A stretch of 64,000 bases of DNA from Thiobacillus sp. 0-1251 (GCA_001899305.1 MKWL01000020.1:1-64000); one strand, 5' to 3'. Shown: positions 39,868 through 51,598, counted from the first letter of the stretch. Made by a program: numbers and translations. The notes: generated by a model not told the origin, from the sequence alone.

Positions 39868-42499
39868 TCGCGGCGAATCGGTCCGGCACTGGCATTGCCT
39901 CGACAGCGAGGCGGTCGCCGCACATCTCGACAGCGACCCGGACGTGGGATTGACTGCCGAAGCCGCCAAATCGCGGCTTGGCCGGGTAGGCCCCAACACC
40001 CTGTACGAAGCCGGCCGCCGCCATCCGCTCGCCATGCTGGCGTCGCAGTTCACCGACTTCATGATCCTGGTGCTGATCGCCGCGGCGGTGATCGCAGGTT
40101 TCATCGGCGAGCCACAGGACACCATCGCCATCGTGGTCATCGTGTTCCTTAACGGCATCATCGGTTTCGTCCAGGAATACCGCGCCGAGCGCGCGATGGC
40201 GGCCTTGAAGAAAATGGCCAGCCCGCAGGCGCGCGTCATCCGCGACGGACACCCCGCGCTGATTGACGCGACGGAGCTGGTGCCCGGCGACCTGGTTGAA
40301 CTCGAGGCCGGCAACATCGTGCCGGCCGACCTGCGCCTGATCGAACTGGCCTCGCTCAAGGTCGACGAATCCGCGCTCACCGGCGAGTCGCAGCCGGTCG
40401 ACAAGCGGCTCGTCCCGCTGCATGAAACCGACCTGCCGCTCGGCGACCGCCTCAATCTGGCGTACAAGGGAACGATCGCCACCTACGGGCGCGCGCGGGG
40501 GCTGGTGGTAGCCACCGGCATGCAGACGGAGCTGGGCAAGATCGCCGCGTTGCTGTCCGGGGAATCCGGCAAGACGCCGCTGCAAAAGCGCCTGGCGCGT
40601 TTCGGCCAGAGCCTGGCGCTGGTGGTGCTGGCGATCTGCGCCATCATCTTCGTGGCGGGTTGGCTGCGCGGCGAGCCGCCGCTGACGATGCTGCTCACCG
40701 CGGTCAGCCTGGCGGTCGCCGCCATCCCCGAGGCGCTGCCGGCGGTGGTGACCATCTCGCTCGCGCTGGGGGCGGCACGCATGGTGAAGCAGAACGCGCT
40801 GATCCGTCGTCTGCCCGCGGTGGAAACGCTCGGCTCGGTCACCACCATCTGCTCCGACAAGACCGGCACGCTCACGCAGAACCGCATGCAGGTCGATTGC
40901 GTGCTCGCGGGCGGCGAAACCCGCCCGGGCCTGCCCGGGGACGAATCGCCGCTGTGGCATGAACTGGGGCTCGCCATGGCGCTGTGCAACGATGCCGTGG
41001 CCAGTGGCGACGGCAAGCTGAGCGGCGATCCCACCGAAACCGCGCTGCTCGAAGCCGCACAGGCGGCCGGATTCAGCAAGCAGGAATGGCAGGTAACGCT
41101 GCCGCGCCTGGCCGAACTTCCCTTCGATTCCGATCGTGCGCGCATGAGCACGCTGCACCGCGAGGGCGAGGCGGTCCTGCTGCTGGTGAAGGGCGCGCCC
41201 GAAGGCGTGCTGGCGCTGTGTGCCGATCAACTGGGCGTTGGCGAAACCGTCGCCATCGATCAGGCCGCGCTGCATGACGAAGCCGAACGGCTGGCCGCGC
41301 AGGGCTTGCGCGTCCTGGCCTTCGCGCTGAAGCGGCTGCCGGATCTGCCAGCCACGCTCGATGCCGCCACGCTGGAAAGCGATCTGACCTTCATCGGGCT
41401 GGCCGGCCTGATCGACCCGCCGCGCCCCGAGGCGGCCGAATCGGTGGCCGCCTGCAAGGCCGCCGGCATCATCCCCGTGATGATTACCGGCGACCATCCC
41501 GCCACCGCGCGCGCCATCGCCCACCGGCTCGGCATCATCGACGACGGCGGCAAGGTGCTCACCGGCGGCAGGCTGGCGCGGCTGTCGCTGGCGGAATTCG
41601 AGCGCGAGGTGGAATCGGTACGGGTGTACGCCCGCATCAATCCGGAGCAGAAGATCAAGATCGTGCAGGCGCTGCAGGACAAGGGCGAGTTCGTCGCCAT
41701 GACCGGCGACGGCGTGAACGACGCGCCGGCGCTGAAGATGGCCGACATCGGCGTCGCGATGGGCAAGGGCGGCACCGACGTCGCGCGCGAGGCGGCAGCG
41801 ATGACGCTGCTCGACGACAACTTCGCCACCATCGTCCACGCGGTGCGCGAGGGGCGCCGCATCTTCGACAACATCCGCAAGTTCGTCAAATACACCATGA
41901 CGAGCAACTCGGGCGAGATCTGGACCATCTTCCTCGCGCCCTTTCTCGGCCTGCCGATCCCGCTGCTGCCGATCCACATTCTGTGGATCAACCTCGTCAC
42001 CGACGGCCTGCCGGGGCTCGCGCTCGCCGGCGAGCGCGCCGAACGCGACGTCATGCAGCGGCCGCCGCGACCGCCGAAAGAAAGCATCTTCGCTCATGGC
42101 ATGTGGCAACACATCCTGTGGGTGGGCCTGCTGATGGGCGGCGTGTCGCTGCTGACCCAGGCGTGGGCGATCCATGTCGGTACGGCGCACTGGCAGAGCA
42201 TGGTGTTCACCGTGCTCACGCTGTCGCAGCTGGGCCATGTGCTGGCGATCCGCTCCGAGCGCGAGTCGCTGTTCACCCTGGGGGCGCTCTCCAACGTACC
42301 GCTGGCCGGCGCGCTGCTGCTGACCTTCATCCTGCAGATGGCCGTGCTCTACGTGCCCTGGCTCAATCCCATCTTCAGGACCGCGCCGCTGAGCGCAGGC
42401 GAACTGGCGATGTGCCTGGGCCTGTCGTCGGTGGTGTTCGTCGGGGTGGAAATCGAGAAGGCGCTGGTGCGGCGCGGCTGGCTTTACGCCAGTCCGTAG
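39857..42499 (+). CDS. P-type (P2A) Ca2+-transporting ATPase
   Basis: ATP-driven cation exporter of 880 residues with ten membrane helices. Motifs: TGES (175-178, dephosphorylation), PEALP (291-295, ion site in helix 4), phosphorylated Asp334 in DKTGT (334-338), KGAPE (nucleotide binding), TGD and [11 protein letters not shown] hinge. The PEALP form and overall length match Ca2+ or Ca2+/Mn2+ pumps of the SERCA/PMR1-like group, a common bacterial type. It overlaps the upstream CaCA antiporter gene, giving a two-gene Ca2+ efflux operon. Exact ion specificity is inferred. Confidence 0.93.
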   Translation: MATDRGESVRHWHCLDSEAVAAHLDSDPDVGLTAEAAKSRLGRVGPNTLYEAGRRHPLAMLASQFTDFMILVLIAAAVIAGFIGEPQDTIAIVVIVFLNGIIGFVQEYRAERAMAALKKMASPQARVIRDGHPALIDATELVPGDLVELEAGNIVPADLRLIELASLKVDESALTGESQPVDKRLVPLHETDLPLGDRLNLAYKGTIATYGRARGLVVATGMQTELGKIAALLSGESGKTPLQKRLARFGQSLALVVLAICAIIFVAGWLRGEPPLTMLLTAVSLAVAAIPEALPAVVTISLALGAARMVKQNALIRRLPAVETLGSVTTICSDKTGTLTQNRMQVDCVLAGGETRPGLPGDESPLWHELGLAMALCNDAVASGDGKLSGDPTETALLEAAQAAGFSKQEWQVTLPRLAELPFDSDRARMSTLHREGEAVLLLVKGAPEGVLALCADQLGVGETVAIDQAALHDEAERLAAQGLRVLAFALKRLPDLPATLDAATLESDLTFIGLAGLIDPPRPEAAESVAACKAAGIIPVMITGDHPATARAIAHRLGIIDDGGKVLTGGRLARLSLAEFEREVESVRVYARINPEQKIKIVQALQDKGEFVAMTGDGVNDAPALKMADIGVAMGKGGTDVAREAAAMTLLDDNFATIVHAVREGRRIFDNIRKFVKYTMTSNSGEIWTIFLAPFLGLPIPLLPIHILWINLVTDGLPGLALAGERAERDVMQRPPRPPKESIFAHGMWQHILWVGLLMGGVSLLTQAWAIHVGTAHWQSMVFTVLTLSQLGHVLAIRSERESLFTLGALSNVPLAGALLLTFILQMAVLYVPWLNPIFRTAPLSAGELAMCLGLSSVVFVGVEIEKALVRRGWLYASP

Positions 42500-42507
42500 C
42501 CGAGGGG

Positions 42508-42981
42508 TCAGAGTTCAGACAAGGGCTTTTGCGCGTATTGCGTGTTGACTTCGCCCATGTGCGCGATCAGCGTCGCCAGATCCTGATTGAGGCGGGCCAA
42601 GGCGTCATCCGACAACTGTCCCAGGGCGTGCGTCAGGATGCCGGTCAGTGGCTGCGGCGCCTTCCCCAGTGCTTTTTCCCCGGCATCGGTGAGATACAGG
42701 CGTACTACGCGCTGGTCCACACTATTGCGTTCGCGCCGGATCAATCCTGATTTCTCGATCTTGTCGAGCAGATTGCTGGCCGTGGAAGCATGGATCGACA
42801 AGGCCTGTGCCAGTTCGGACACCTTCATGCCGGGCGTCTGGTGCAGCGCGGCCATGGCCCAGATCTGCGCTCCGCTGACGCCGCAGGCTTTTTCAACCGC
42901 CTGGAAATGCTGGCGCACGGCGCCGAAAATCACGCGAAACTGGCGCAGGGCTTCCCTGGCGGCGAGGGCGTTGGGGCTCAA
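42508..42981 (-). CDS. MarR-family transcriptional regulator
   Basis: The 157-residue winged helix-turn-helix protein has the usual MarR shape: dimerisation helices at both ends and a DNA-binding core (about 45-105; VSELAQALSIHASTASNLLDKIEKSGLI followed by the wing RRERNSVDQRVVRLYLTDAGE). MarR proteins usually repress their own or adjacent genes and release on ligand binding. The neighbours are glnE (45 bases upstream on the same strand) and the convergent ATPase, so its target is not evident. Confidence 0.9.
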   Translation of the reverse strand: MSPNALAAREALRQFRVIFGAVRQHFQAVEKACGVSGAQIWAMAALHQTPGMKVSELAQALSIHASTASNLLDKIEKSGLIRRERNSVDQRVVRLYLTDAGEKALGKAPQPLTGILTHALGQLSDDALARLNQDLATLIAHMGEVNTQYAQKPLSEL

Positions 42982-43026
42982 GATGCAATCTCCGGATACG
43001 GCAAAGTGCTAATCATCGCAGGAATT

Positions 43027-45720
43027 TCAGGCGGCCGTGTCCATCACCTGCGCCCACAGCGCCGTGACCGTGGCGCGTACGCTTTCCAGCGCAGCCGGCG
43101 GCACGCGGGCGTATTCCGCGCCGCTGAGCTTGATCGCGTGCTGTCGGCGGCGCAGTTCGCGATAGGCGTCGGCGGCAGCCTGGGCGAGGGGGGCGGGGAT
43201 CAGGCCGGCTGCACCGGCGCGCTGCAGCAGCGCGATATTGCCGACGTTGTCGGCGAGTTCGGGGTGGCCGGCGCTATGCCGCAGCACCAGATACTGCACG
43301 CAGAATTCGACGTCGACGATGCCGCCACGGTCGTGCTTGAGATCGAACAGGTCGGAATCGTTGACGTGGCCGGCGTGCATTTTCTCGCGCATCGCCAGTA
43401 CGTCCTCGCGTAGCTTGGCGGCATCGCGCGGGGCGCTCAGCACTTCACGACGCAGGCGCTCGAAGCTTGCGCCGATCATCGTGTCGCCGCAGACGAAGCG
43501 GGCGCGCGTCAGCGCCTGGTGCTCCCACACCCAGGCGTGTTGCAACTGGTAGTCGCGGAAGGCCTCGGTCGAGCTGACCAGCAGGCCGGAGGCGCCGTCC
43601 GGGCGCAAACGCAGGTCGGTTTCATACAGGATGCCGGTTGAAGTAAGCGTGCCGAGCCAGGTGTTGATGCGCTGCGCCAGCCGCGCGTAGATTTCCTGCG
43701 CGCGTTCGTCCGCATCGTCATAAAGGAACACCAGGTCGAGGTCGGAGGCGTAGCCGAGTTCCTTGCCGCCGAGCTTGCCGTAGCCGACGATGGCGAAGCG
43801 CGGCGTTTCGCGGTGGCGCGTCTTCAGGCCGGCCCAGCAGCGTGCCAGGGTTTCGTTCAACAGCGTGTCGGCAAGATAGGAGAGGTGGTCGGACAGCGCT
43901 TCCAGCGTCAGCCGCCCCGCCACATCCTGTGCGAGCAGATGCAGCGTCTGCACCTGCTTGAAGCGGCGCAGCGCATCCATCTGCGCCTCGGTGTCGCCAG
44001 GGTGGGCATCCAGTTCCTCGCGCAGCTGGGCGGCGAGCTGCGTCCAGTCGGGCGTGCTCATCAGGTGTTGCGGCGCGATCAGTTCGTCCAGCAGTTGCGG
44101 CTGCCGCGTGATCATCTGAGCAGCCCATGGGCTTGCCGCCAGCAGGCGTACCAGCTGGCGCAATGCCGCCGGATATTCGGCCAGCAGCGCGAGATACGTG
44201 GCGCGCCGGGAAACGGACTGGATGAGCGCGGCGAAGCGCTCCAGCGTGACCGCCGGGTCGGTCTGGCTGCCGATGACTTCGAGCGCTGGCGGCAGCAGGG
44301 CGTTGAGCCGGAGCTGCGTCGATTCGGGCAGCCGTGTGGTGTTCTGGCGCAAGGCGTCGAGCGTCGCCAGTACGCGCGGCGGGTCGTCGTAGCCGGCATT
44401 CTCCAGCAGCGCCTGGGTGGCGTCGGCGTCTGCGGTGCCGCAGCACACGGCGGTCAGCGGATGGCTGTTCTGGTCGGTCTGCGGTGCGGCGAATACCTGC
44501 TCGAAATGGCGCGTGACCTTATTCCGATGGCGGTCGAGCGCCGTCAGCATGGCCGTGTAATCGGGGAACCCCATCGCCTCGGCGAGCATGGCCTGCGATT
44601 CGGTATCGTCCGGCAGGAGCTGGGTTTGTGCGTCGTCGAGGTACTGGATGCGGTGTTCCAGCCGGCGCAGGAAATCGTAGGCGGCAGCGAGTTCCTGCTG
44701 CGCGTCGGCCGTCATCAGGCCGGTCTTCACCAGTGCGTCCAGCACGACCAATGTCGGTTGCTGCTGCAATGCAGCAATCTGGCCGCCGCGGATGAGCTGG
44801 AACACCTGCGCGGTGAATTCGATTTCGCGGATGCCACCCGGCCCCAGCTTGACGTTGTGCGCCATCTCGCGACGCGCGACCTCGCGACGGATCTGCACAT
44901 GCAGGTCGCGGATCGCGGCGAAGGCGCCGAAATCGAGGTATTTGCGGAACACGAAGGGCCGCACGATCTGCATCAGTTCGTCGTGTCGGCTGCCGGTGAG
45001 CGGGCGCGCCTTGATCCAGGCATAACGCTCCCACGGCCGCCCCTGCGCCACCAGGTAGTCTTCCAGCATCGCGTAGCCCATCGCGAACGGGCCGGATTCG
45101 CCCCACGGGCGCAGCCGCAGGTCGACACGGAAAACATAGCCGTCGGCGGTGTTCTCCCCCAGCGCGGCGGCGAGCTTGCGCCCCAGGCGGATGAAGAATT
45201 CGTGGTTGGAAAGCGGGCGGATCGAGGCGGACGGATCGTCGGCCGCGGTGTCGCCTTCCTCAGGGTAGAGATAGATGAGATCGATGTCGGACGACACGTT
45301 GAGCTCAAAGCCGCCGAGCTTGCCCATGCCGACCACGACCATCTGCTGTGGAATTCCGTTTTCGTCGCGCGGCTCGCCGTGGCGCGCGGCCAGTTCGGCG
45401 TGATGGAAATCGAGTGCGGCGGCAATGCACACCTCGGCCAGCGTGCTGTAGGTGGCCATCACCTCGGCGAGATCGGCCTGGTTCGCCAGATCGCGCGCGG
45501 TGACGATCAGCCATATCCGCTGGCGCAATTGCCGTAGGCGCTGGTGCAGGGCGGCCTCGTCGGCACAGGCAGGCTCGGCGAGAAAGGCCTGCATGGCCGC
45601 CCGGTCGAAGGCCTGGCCCAGCTGGCCTGCCACGGTTTCTGCCAGGTTCGGTTGAGCCGTCAGCAGGCGACGACCATAACGTGAACAGCGGGCAACGCGT
45701 TCAAGTGCAGGATGGCTCAT
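43027..45720 (-). CDS. glnE: Glutamine synthetase adenylyltransferase/deadenylyltransferase
   Basis: Controls glutamine synthetase by adding or removing AMP under PII control. The 897-residue protein has two nucleotidyltransferase domains. The N-terminal deadenylylation domain carries [20 protein letters not shown] (about 130-150) and the C-terminal adenylylation domain carries [22 protein letters not shown] (about 640-661), each followed by a helical GlnE/PII-uridylyltransferase-type domain. Both DxD active sites are intact, so both activities are expected. It is divergent from acs with a 53-base gap that must hold both promoters. Confidence 0.96.
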   Translation of the reverse strand: MSHPALERVARCSRYGRRLLTAQPNLAETVAGQLGQAFDRAAMQAFLAEPACADEAALHQRLRQLRQRIWLIVTARDLANQADLAEVMATYSTLAEVCIAAALDFHHAELAARHGEPRDENGIPQQMVVVGMGKLGGFELNVSSDIDLIYLYPEEGDTAADDPSASIRPLSNHEFFIRLGRKLAAALGENTADGYVFRVDLRLRPWGESGPFAMGYAMLEDYLVAQGRPWERYAWIKARPLTGSRHDELMQIVRPFVFRKYLDFGAFAAIRDLHVQIRREVARREMAHNVKLGPGGIREIEFTAQVFQLIRGGQIAALQQQPTLVVLDALVKTGLMTADAQQELAAAYDFLRRLEHRIQYLDDAQTQLLPDDTESQAMLAEAMGFPDYTAMLTALDRHRNKVTRHFEQVFAAPQTDQNSHPLTAVCCGTADADATQALLENAGYDDPPRVLATLDALRQNTTRLPESTQLRLNALLPPALEVIGSQTDPAVTLERFAALIQSVSRRATYLALLAEYPAALRQLVRLLAASPWAAQMITRQPQLLDELIAPQHLMSTPDWTQLAAQLREELDAHPGDTEAQMDALRRFKQVQTLHLLAQDVAGRLTLEALSDHLSYLADTLLNETLARCWAGLKTRHRETPRFAIVGYGKLGGKELGYASDLDLVFLYDDADERAQEIYARLAQRINTWLGTLTSTGILYETDLRLRPDGASGLLVSSTEAFRDYQLQHAWVWEHQALTRARFVCGDTMIGASFERLRREVLSAPRDAAKLREDVLAMREKMHAGHVNDSDLFDLKHDRGGIVDVEFCVQYLVLRHSAGHPELADNVGNIALLQRAGAAGLIPAPLAQAAADAYRELRRRQHAIKLSGAEYARVPPAALESVRATVTALWAQVMDTAA

Positions 45721-45773
45721 GGCTTGGATTAGAATCTGGGATTATCGCAACACTTTATCAGTGGAGAGACTGT

Positions 45774-47741
<1,968 letters not shown>

Positions 47742-47752
47742 GCAGACACCGA

Positions 47753-47771
47753 CCCTGCCGCATCGGCAGGG
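47753..47771 (+). terminator. Hairpin after acs
   Basis: CCCTGCCG (47753-47760), three-base loop, CGGCAGGG (47764-47771): a perfect eight-base-pair stem 12 bases after the acs stop. No T tract follows, so it is at best a weak or Rho-assisted terminator. Confidence 0.4.
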
Positions 47772-47850
47772 CCGGCCGCTTGCAGTCGCGTAGCCTTGGC
47801 CTATTTTTCAATTAAGGATTTGTTCATTCGATTAGCCCGAAAGGAATGTT

Positions 47851-48240
47851 ATGTCGCACTATCATGCAGTTGTCTGGCTCGATCACAACGAGGCGCGTGT
47901 CATGCACGTCAGCCCGGACGATGTCGAGAAATCAGTGGTCCATCCCGCCAACCCGCCGCGCCATCTTCAGCGCAAGCGCGGCTCGGTCAGCGGCAGTCGC
48001 CAGCCCGAGGACCAGCAGTACTACCACGATGTCGTGGAGGCCTTGAGCGGCGCCACGGAAATCCTGATCGTTGGACCGGGGCACGCCAAGCTCGAACTGA
48101 TCAAGCATATCCATGCACACGATCATGACCTCGTGAAAAAAGTCGTGGGCGTCGAAACCGTCGATCATCCCGGCGATGGACAACTTGTGGCCTTTGCCCG
48201 CAAGTATTTCGTGGCCAAGGACAGAATGCTGTCGCAGTAA
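47851..48240 (+). CDS. eRF1-domain-like small protein (so-called translational machinery protein)
   Basis: The 129-residue soluble protein matches a widespread proteobacterial family often labelled translational machinery protein. It begins with a short strand and WLDHNEARVMHV, has HH/HP-rich middle residues, then ILIVGPGHAKLELIKHI and the strongly conserved DHPGDGQLVAFARKYF. The fold resembles the third domain of eukaryotic release factor 1 / pelota. No function is established. A good AAAGGAA ribosome site precedes the ATG. It stands alone between acs and the riboswitch region. Confidence 0.8.
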   Translation: MSHYHAVVWLDHNEARVMHVSPDDVEKSVVHPANPPRHLQRKRGSVSGSRQPEDQQYYHDVVEALSGATEILIVGPGHAKLELIKHIHAHDHDLVKKVVGVETVDHPGDGQLVAFARKYFVAKDRMLSQ

Positions 48241-48410
48241 GGCCGTCGGGAAACGGTTTGTCGCGTCGTTCCAGGGCCCCCGAAAGGGGGCCTCGTCGTT
48301 CATGGGACAGGCTGTGGGCGACAGTTCTTCCCAACCGATTGATAAACCGGGGAATTGTTTTGGACGTCCGGCCTAAAGTCTGCCGATATTTCGTCGTTAC
48401 TGTAGATAAG
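48241..48410. other. Leader/promoter region upstream of the riboswitch
   Basis: No gene. A GGCCCCC-GAAA-GGGGGCC hairpin (48275-48292), with no T tract, may end the upstream transcript. A TAGATA hexamer at 48403-48408 is a possible -10 just before the aptamer. A GCCGATAT motif at 48382-48389 resembles a sigma-28 -10, but no properly spaced -35 is present. Confidence 0.4.
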
Positions 48411-48503
48411 TCGTACAAGGGCAAACCCGTCGCGAGGCGGGGACGCAAAGCTTCCGGTCTTGGTCGGTCTGCATCCGGGTCAAGATAGCGGGGCTGCCAG
48501 ATT
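48411..48503 (+). ncRNA. Cyclic di-GMP-I (GEMM-I) riboswitch aptamer
   Basis: The conserved core is present in order: AGGGCAAACC (48418-48427), a stem capped by a GCGA tetraloop of GNRA type, GGGGACGCAAAGC (48439-48451), CCGGTCT (48454-48460), a second variable stem, and ATAGCGGGGCTGCC (48485-48498). The last matches the Vibrio Vc2 AGGTAGCGGGGTTACC. The 3' side (CTGCCA, 48494-48499) can instead pair with TGGCAG (48513-48518), a likely switch between aptamer and expression platform. It precedes the small exported protein at 48564. Aptamer identification is firm; the sign of regulation is unknown. Confidence 0.9.
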
Positions 48504-48563
48504 TCAGATTGATGGCAGGCGTCGTTGCCCCGATTCAGGTGCAGTGTTGAACCAGGAGGCCCT

Positions 48564-48782
48564 ATGTCGCATCAATGCCCGTTCCCCGTCCGCTCCACCG
48601 ACAATCGCCGTTGCTACCGAACCGGCAGTGCGCCGGGATTCGTCCTGTGCCTGGCTGTGGTGGCCGCTCTCTCATGCTATGCCGGATTCAGCCATGCCGC
48701 GCCGTCCCACGCACTCCAGGCGGGGGTTTCCGGCGCTGTGCCCGCCTCCAGCCATCCTGCCGGACCGATCGCCGGCGGCTGA
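48564..48782 (+). CDS. Small exported protein controlled by c-di-GMP riboswitch
   Basis: A 72-residue protein with a strong ribosome site (AGGAGG at 48554-48559). It has a basic N-terminus, a hydrophobic core (about 24-41) and a probable signal-peptidase site near SHAA (44-46). The mature peptide would be about 26-28 residues of Ala, Gly, Pro and Ser with two His and no Cys. Three Cys lie upstream in the basic region and core. I recognise no family. It lies alone between the riboswitch and an intrinsic terminator, so the whole c-di-GMP-controlled unit encodes only this peptide. It might be a surface, matrix or signalling peptide, but nothing in the sequence proves any of these. Confidence 0.65.
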   Translation: MSHQCPFPVRSTDNRRCYRTGSAPGFVLCLAVVAALSCYAGFSHAAPSHALQAGVSGAVPASSHPAGPIAGG

Positions 48783-48821
48783 TGGCAGGCCGACCGCATA
48801 CGCTTTGCTCAGCAGAAGCCA

Positions 48822-48845
48822 GCGCCCCTCGGGGCGCTTTTTTTA
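48822..48845 (+). terminator. Rho-independent terminator of the riboswitch unit
   Basis: AGCGCCC / GGGCGCT stem (48822-48839) with a CTCG loop and a T run to about 48844. It ends the transcript of the small exported protein and touches the 3' end of the convergent FMN reductase gene. Confidence 0.85.
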
Positions 48846-49424
48846 TGGCTGGTCGGCCGAGCGCGCGAGCGCCGTCGTGGTTCTTACCAAATCCACCACC
48901 AGCGCGTGCAGCCGTGCAGGCGATTTCAGTGCCCCGTTCTCGGGGTCGAATGCGGTGTCGGCATGGGCCAGCGAGAACTGGCCGGGCAGCACCAGCACGC
49001 CCAGCGTGTTAAGGACCTGGCGCAGGTGGGGCAGCATGCGCATGCCGCCGAAGGTGCCGGGCGTGGCGGCCAGGATGGCGGCGACCTTGTTCTGGTAGGG
49101 GACCAGGCCCGATTCGCCCTGCCATTCGCGCGACACCCAGTCGAGCGTGTTTTTCAGCAGCGGCGGCATCGAGCTGTTGTATTCCGGGCTGGCGATCAGC
49201 AGGGCGTCGTGTTCCTTGAACAAGGCCTTCAGGCGCTGCGCATTGTCGGGCAGGCCGTCGCGCTCCTCGAGGTCGCCGTTGTAGAGCGGAAGCGGGTAAT
49301 CGGCCAGGTCGATCAGCGTGACGTCGCCGCCCGCGGCACGGGTCGCGTCCACCGCAACCCGGATGAGTTTCCGGTTCCAGGAATCGCGGCGGATGCTGCC
49401 GGAGAAAGCGAGAATCTTGGGCAT
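48843..49424 (-). CDS. NAD(P)H-dependent FMN reductase
   Basis: Flavodoxin-fold oxidoreductase of 193 residues. It has the FMN-phosphate loop GSIRRDSWNRKL near residues 9-20 and the ASPEYNSSMPPLLKNTLDW segment (about 78-96) typical of NADPH-dependent FMN/quinone/chromate reductases (YieF/ChrR/SsuE relatives). ATG at 49424 follows AAGGA; an upstream in-frame ATG at 49442 is weaker. The physiological substrate (quinone, chromate, azo compound or FMN) cannot be told. It is next to a pirin gene on the same strand, a common redox-stress pairing. Confidence 0.9.
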   Translation of the reverse strand: MPKILAFSGSIRRDSWNRKLIRVAVDATRAAGGDVTLIDLADYPLPLYNGDLEERDGLPDNAQRLKALFKEHDALLIASPEYNSSMPPLLKNTLDWVSREWQGESGLVPYQNKVAAILAATPGTFGGMRMLPHLRQVLNTLGVLVLPGQFSLAHADTAFDPENGALKSPARLHALVVDLVRTTTALARSADQP

Positions 49425-49493
49425 GACGTGTCCTTGCATCAAAAAGTGAGTGATTGTATCGGGGCCGGCCAGGGGGGTCGAAGCCCCAAAGGG

Positions 49494-50192
49494 TTAGGGA
49501 AGATCGAAGCTGATCAGTTCGCTGGGTTCCAGCGCCTCGATGTCGACCGCCGATTCGAAGCGGACCGCCACCGCATCCCCGGCTTCCAGCGGATAGCCCT
49601 GGACCTTGACCCGGCCGGTCGCGATATGCAGCCAGGCACGGCGCCCCGGCGCCACGTTCAGGGTGACGCGGTCGCCTGTCACCAACCGGCCCGCCTGGAT
49701 GGTGGCGTCCTGATGGATCGTCACCGAGCCGTCGCGGCCATCGTTCGAGGCGATCAGGCGAAGCTGGCCCTGCAGGCTTTCGGGGGCGAAGGCGATCTGT
49801 TCGTAGCCCGGCTCCAGGCCGTAGGCGTCCGGCTCGATCCAGATTTGCAACAGATGCACCGGTTCGCTGGCCGAGGCGTTGTATTCGCTGTGGGCGATGC
49901 CGTGCCCGGCGCGCATGCGCTGCAATTCTCCGGGACGGATCACGCCGCCGTTGCCGAGCGAGTCCTTGTGTTCGAGTGCGCCCGCCAGGACCCAGGTGAC
50001 GATTTCCATGTCCTGGTGGCTGTGCGTCGGGAAACCTGCGCCCGGTGCGATACGGTCGTCGTTGATCACGCGCAGGGGGCCGAAGCCCATCCAGTTGGGA
50101 TCGCGGTAGTTCGAAAACGAAAAGGTGTGGAAGCTGTCGAGCCAGCCATGATTGGCGTGGCCGCGTTCGGATGATTTGCGTACGGTCAGCAT
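49494..50192 (-). CDS. Pirin family protein (YhhW-like, quercetin 2,3-dioxygenase type)
   Basis: Bicupin protein of 232 residues. The N-terminal cupin holds the metal ligands in FPTHSHQDMEIVTWVLAG (two His and a Glu, about 54-71) and a further His in GHGIAHSEYN. The signature HANHGWLDSFHTFSFSNY at residues 12-29 marks the YhhW/pirin group, some of which oxidise quercetin. Biological role is uncertain. It is transcribed divergently from a LysR gene 112 bases away, which is a frequent pairing and suggests direct control. Confidence 0.92.
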   Translation of the reverse strand: MLTVRKSSERGHANHGWLDSFHTFSFSNYRDPNWMGFGPLRVINDDRIAPGAGFPTHSHQDMEIVTWVLAGALEHKDSLGNGGVIRPGELQRMRAGHGIAHSEYNASASEPVHLLQIWIEPDAYGLEPGYEQIAFAPESLQGQLRLIASNDGRDGSVTIHQDATIQAGRLVTGDRVTLNVAPGRRAWLHIATGRVKVQGYPLEAGDAVAVRFESAVDIEALEPSELISFDLP

Positions 50193-50274
50193 GATGTGTA
50201 CTCCTGTCGGTTGGATTGATGTTCAGGCGATGGGGTGACTATAGGCGTGGTTTTCCGCGAGTAAAACCGGCACA

Positions 50275-50303
50275 ATTCGATCAACTCATTCGAATGGTTC
50301 GAA
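50275..50303. promoter_or_regulatory. Repeated TTCGAA operator in the pirin-LysR intergenic region
   Basis: Three TTCGA(A/T) units occur within 29 bases: ATTCGAT (50275-50281), ATTCGAAT (50288-50295, palindromic) and TTCGAA (50298-50303). They end one base before the LysR start codon. Such clustered dyads in a divergent LysR intergenic region are likely the regulator's own binding site. Confidence 0.5.
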
Positions 50304-50304
50304 C

Positions 50305-51210
50305 ATGCCGCTGACCCTGGAGGCGCTGTCCATCCTCGACGCCATCGACCGCAAGGGTTCGTTCGCCCGCGCGGCCGAGGAACTGGGACGGGCGCCGTCC
50401 TCCCTGACCTACGCCGTGCAGCAGATCGAGGCCGAGCTCGATGCGCTGCTGTTCGACCGTTCCGGCCATCGCGCGCGCTTCACGCCGGCGGGGCGTCTGC
50501 TGCTGGAGGAAGGGCGAGCGCTGCTGGGTGCGGCGCATGCACTGGAGAACAAGACGCGGCAGGTGGCGGGTGGCTGGGAGCCGCAGTTCACGCTGGCGGT
50601 GGAAGGCATTCTCCCCGTCGCCCCGCTGCTGCCGGTGCTGGATGCGTTTTATCGCCAGGGCCGGTCGACCGAAATCAGGCTGCGCCACGAGGTGCTGGCC
50701 GGTAGTTGGGATGCCCTCGCGTCCGGCTGTGCCAACCTGGCGATCGCAGGCGGCGATGCGCCGGCCGGTAGTGGCATTCGCAGCCGGCCGCTGGGCAGTG
50801 TCGAATTCGTGTTCTGTGTGGCGCCGCAGCATCCGCTGGCGCGCCTCAATAAACCACTGACCCAGGCCGACCTCGTCGCGCACCGTGCGGTGGTGATCGC
50901 CGACACTGCGCGCAATCTGCCGCTGCGCAGCGCGGGCTGGCTGGCGCAACAGTCGCGTCTGACCGTGGCCGATCTGCCGGGCAAGCTGGCCGCCCAGCAG
51001 GCCGGGCTGGGCGTGGGCTCGCTGCCGCGCTGGCTGGCCGAACGTGAGGTGGCGGCCGGCCGTCTGGTACGTTGCGAGTGGGCGGGCGGCAATCCGCGCG
51101 AGACCCTGCACCTGGCCTGGCGCAGCGGCGAGGCGGGGCGGGCGCTCGACTGGTTCATGCGGGCGCTGGCGAAGCCCGATGTGTTTGCGGGGGTGATCGA
51201 TGCCGACTGA
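50305..51210 (+). CDS. LysR-family transcriptional regulator
   Basis: 301-residue regulator with an N-terminal winged HTH (about 3-62; GSFARAAEELGRAPSSLTYAVQQIEAEL) and a periplasmic-binding-protein-like effector domain (about 88-295). It resembles the group that controls the divergent pirin gene in many proteobacteria. The ligand is unknown. The TTCGAA repeats abut its ATG, so autoregulation is plausible. Its 3' end overlaps the Hsp15 gene by 11 bases. Confidence 0.92.
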   Translation: MPLTLEALSILDAIDRKGSFARAAEELGRAPSSLTYAVQQIEAELDALLFDRSGHRARFTPAGRLLLEEGRALLGAAHALENKTRQVAGGWEPQFTLAVEGILPVAPLLPVLDAFYRQGRSTEIRLRHEVLAGSWDALASGCANLAIAGGDAPAGSGIRSRPLGSVEFVFCVAPQHPLARLNKPLTQADLVAHRAVVIADTARNLPLRSAGWLAQQSRLTVADLPGKLAAQQAGLGVGSLPRWLAEREVAAGRLVRCEWAGGNPRETLHLAWRSGEAGRALDWFMRALAKPDVFAGVIDAD

Positions 51211-51598
51211 AAAAACGCCGCTCGACCGGATGCGGCTCGACAAATGGCTGTGGGCCGCGCGTTTCTTCAAGACCCGCAGCCTGGCCACCCAGGCGATCGA
51301 CAACGGGCGGGTGAAATTGAACGGCGAGCGGGTCAAACCCGCGCGCGACGTCAAACCCGGCGACCGGCTGGATCTCCATCTCGGCGAGATCGACTGGACA
51401 TTGACGGTCCGGGCGCTGGCCATGCAGCGCGGGCCGGCGCCAGTGGCGCAGGCGCTCTACCAGGAGGACCCCGCCAGCCAGGCGCGCCGCCAGCGGCAGG
51501 CCGACGACCGCAAGCTGGCGACCAATCCGGCCGCCACCATCAAGGGACGGCCCACCAAGCGCGACCGGCGGCAGATTCATCGTTTCACGGACGAATGA
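51200..51598 (+). CDS. hslR: Heat shock protein 15 (S4-domain ribosome-associated protein)
   Basis: Binds 50S subunits that carry a stalled nascent chain. The 132-residue product has a single S4 domain (about 10-65; MRLDKWLWAARFFKTRSLATQAIDNGRVKLNGERVKPARDVKPGD), followed by a basic tail (RRQRQADDRKL, KGRPTKRDRRQIHRF) like E. coli Hsp15. It overlaps the end of the LysR gene by 11 bases, so the two are coupled, though no functional link is obvious. Confidence 0.93.
   Translation: MPTEKTPLDRMRLDKWLWAARFFKTRSLATQAIDNGRVKLNGERVKPARDVKPGDRLDLHLGEIDWTLTVRALAMQRGPAPVAQALYQEDPASQARRQRQADDRKLATNPAATIKGRPTKRDRRQIHRFTDE

Noticed and set aside
48374-48389. TAAAGTCTGCCGATAT as a sigma-28 promoter for the riboswitch
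   Set aside because: TAAA and GCCGATA are only four bases apart instead of about 15, and no other -35 stands at the right distance. It is noted only as a -10-like motif.
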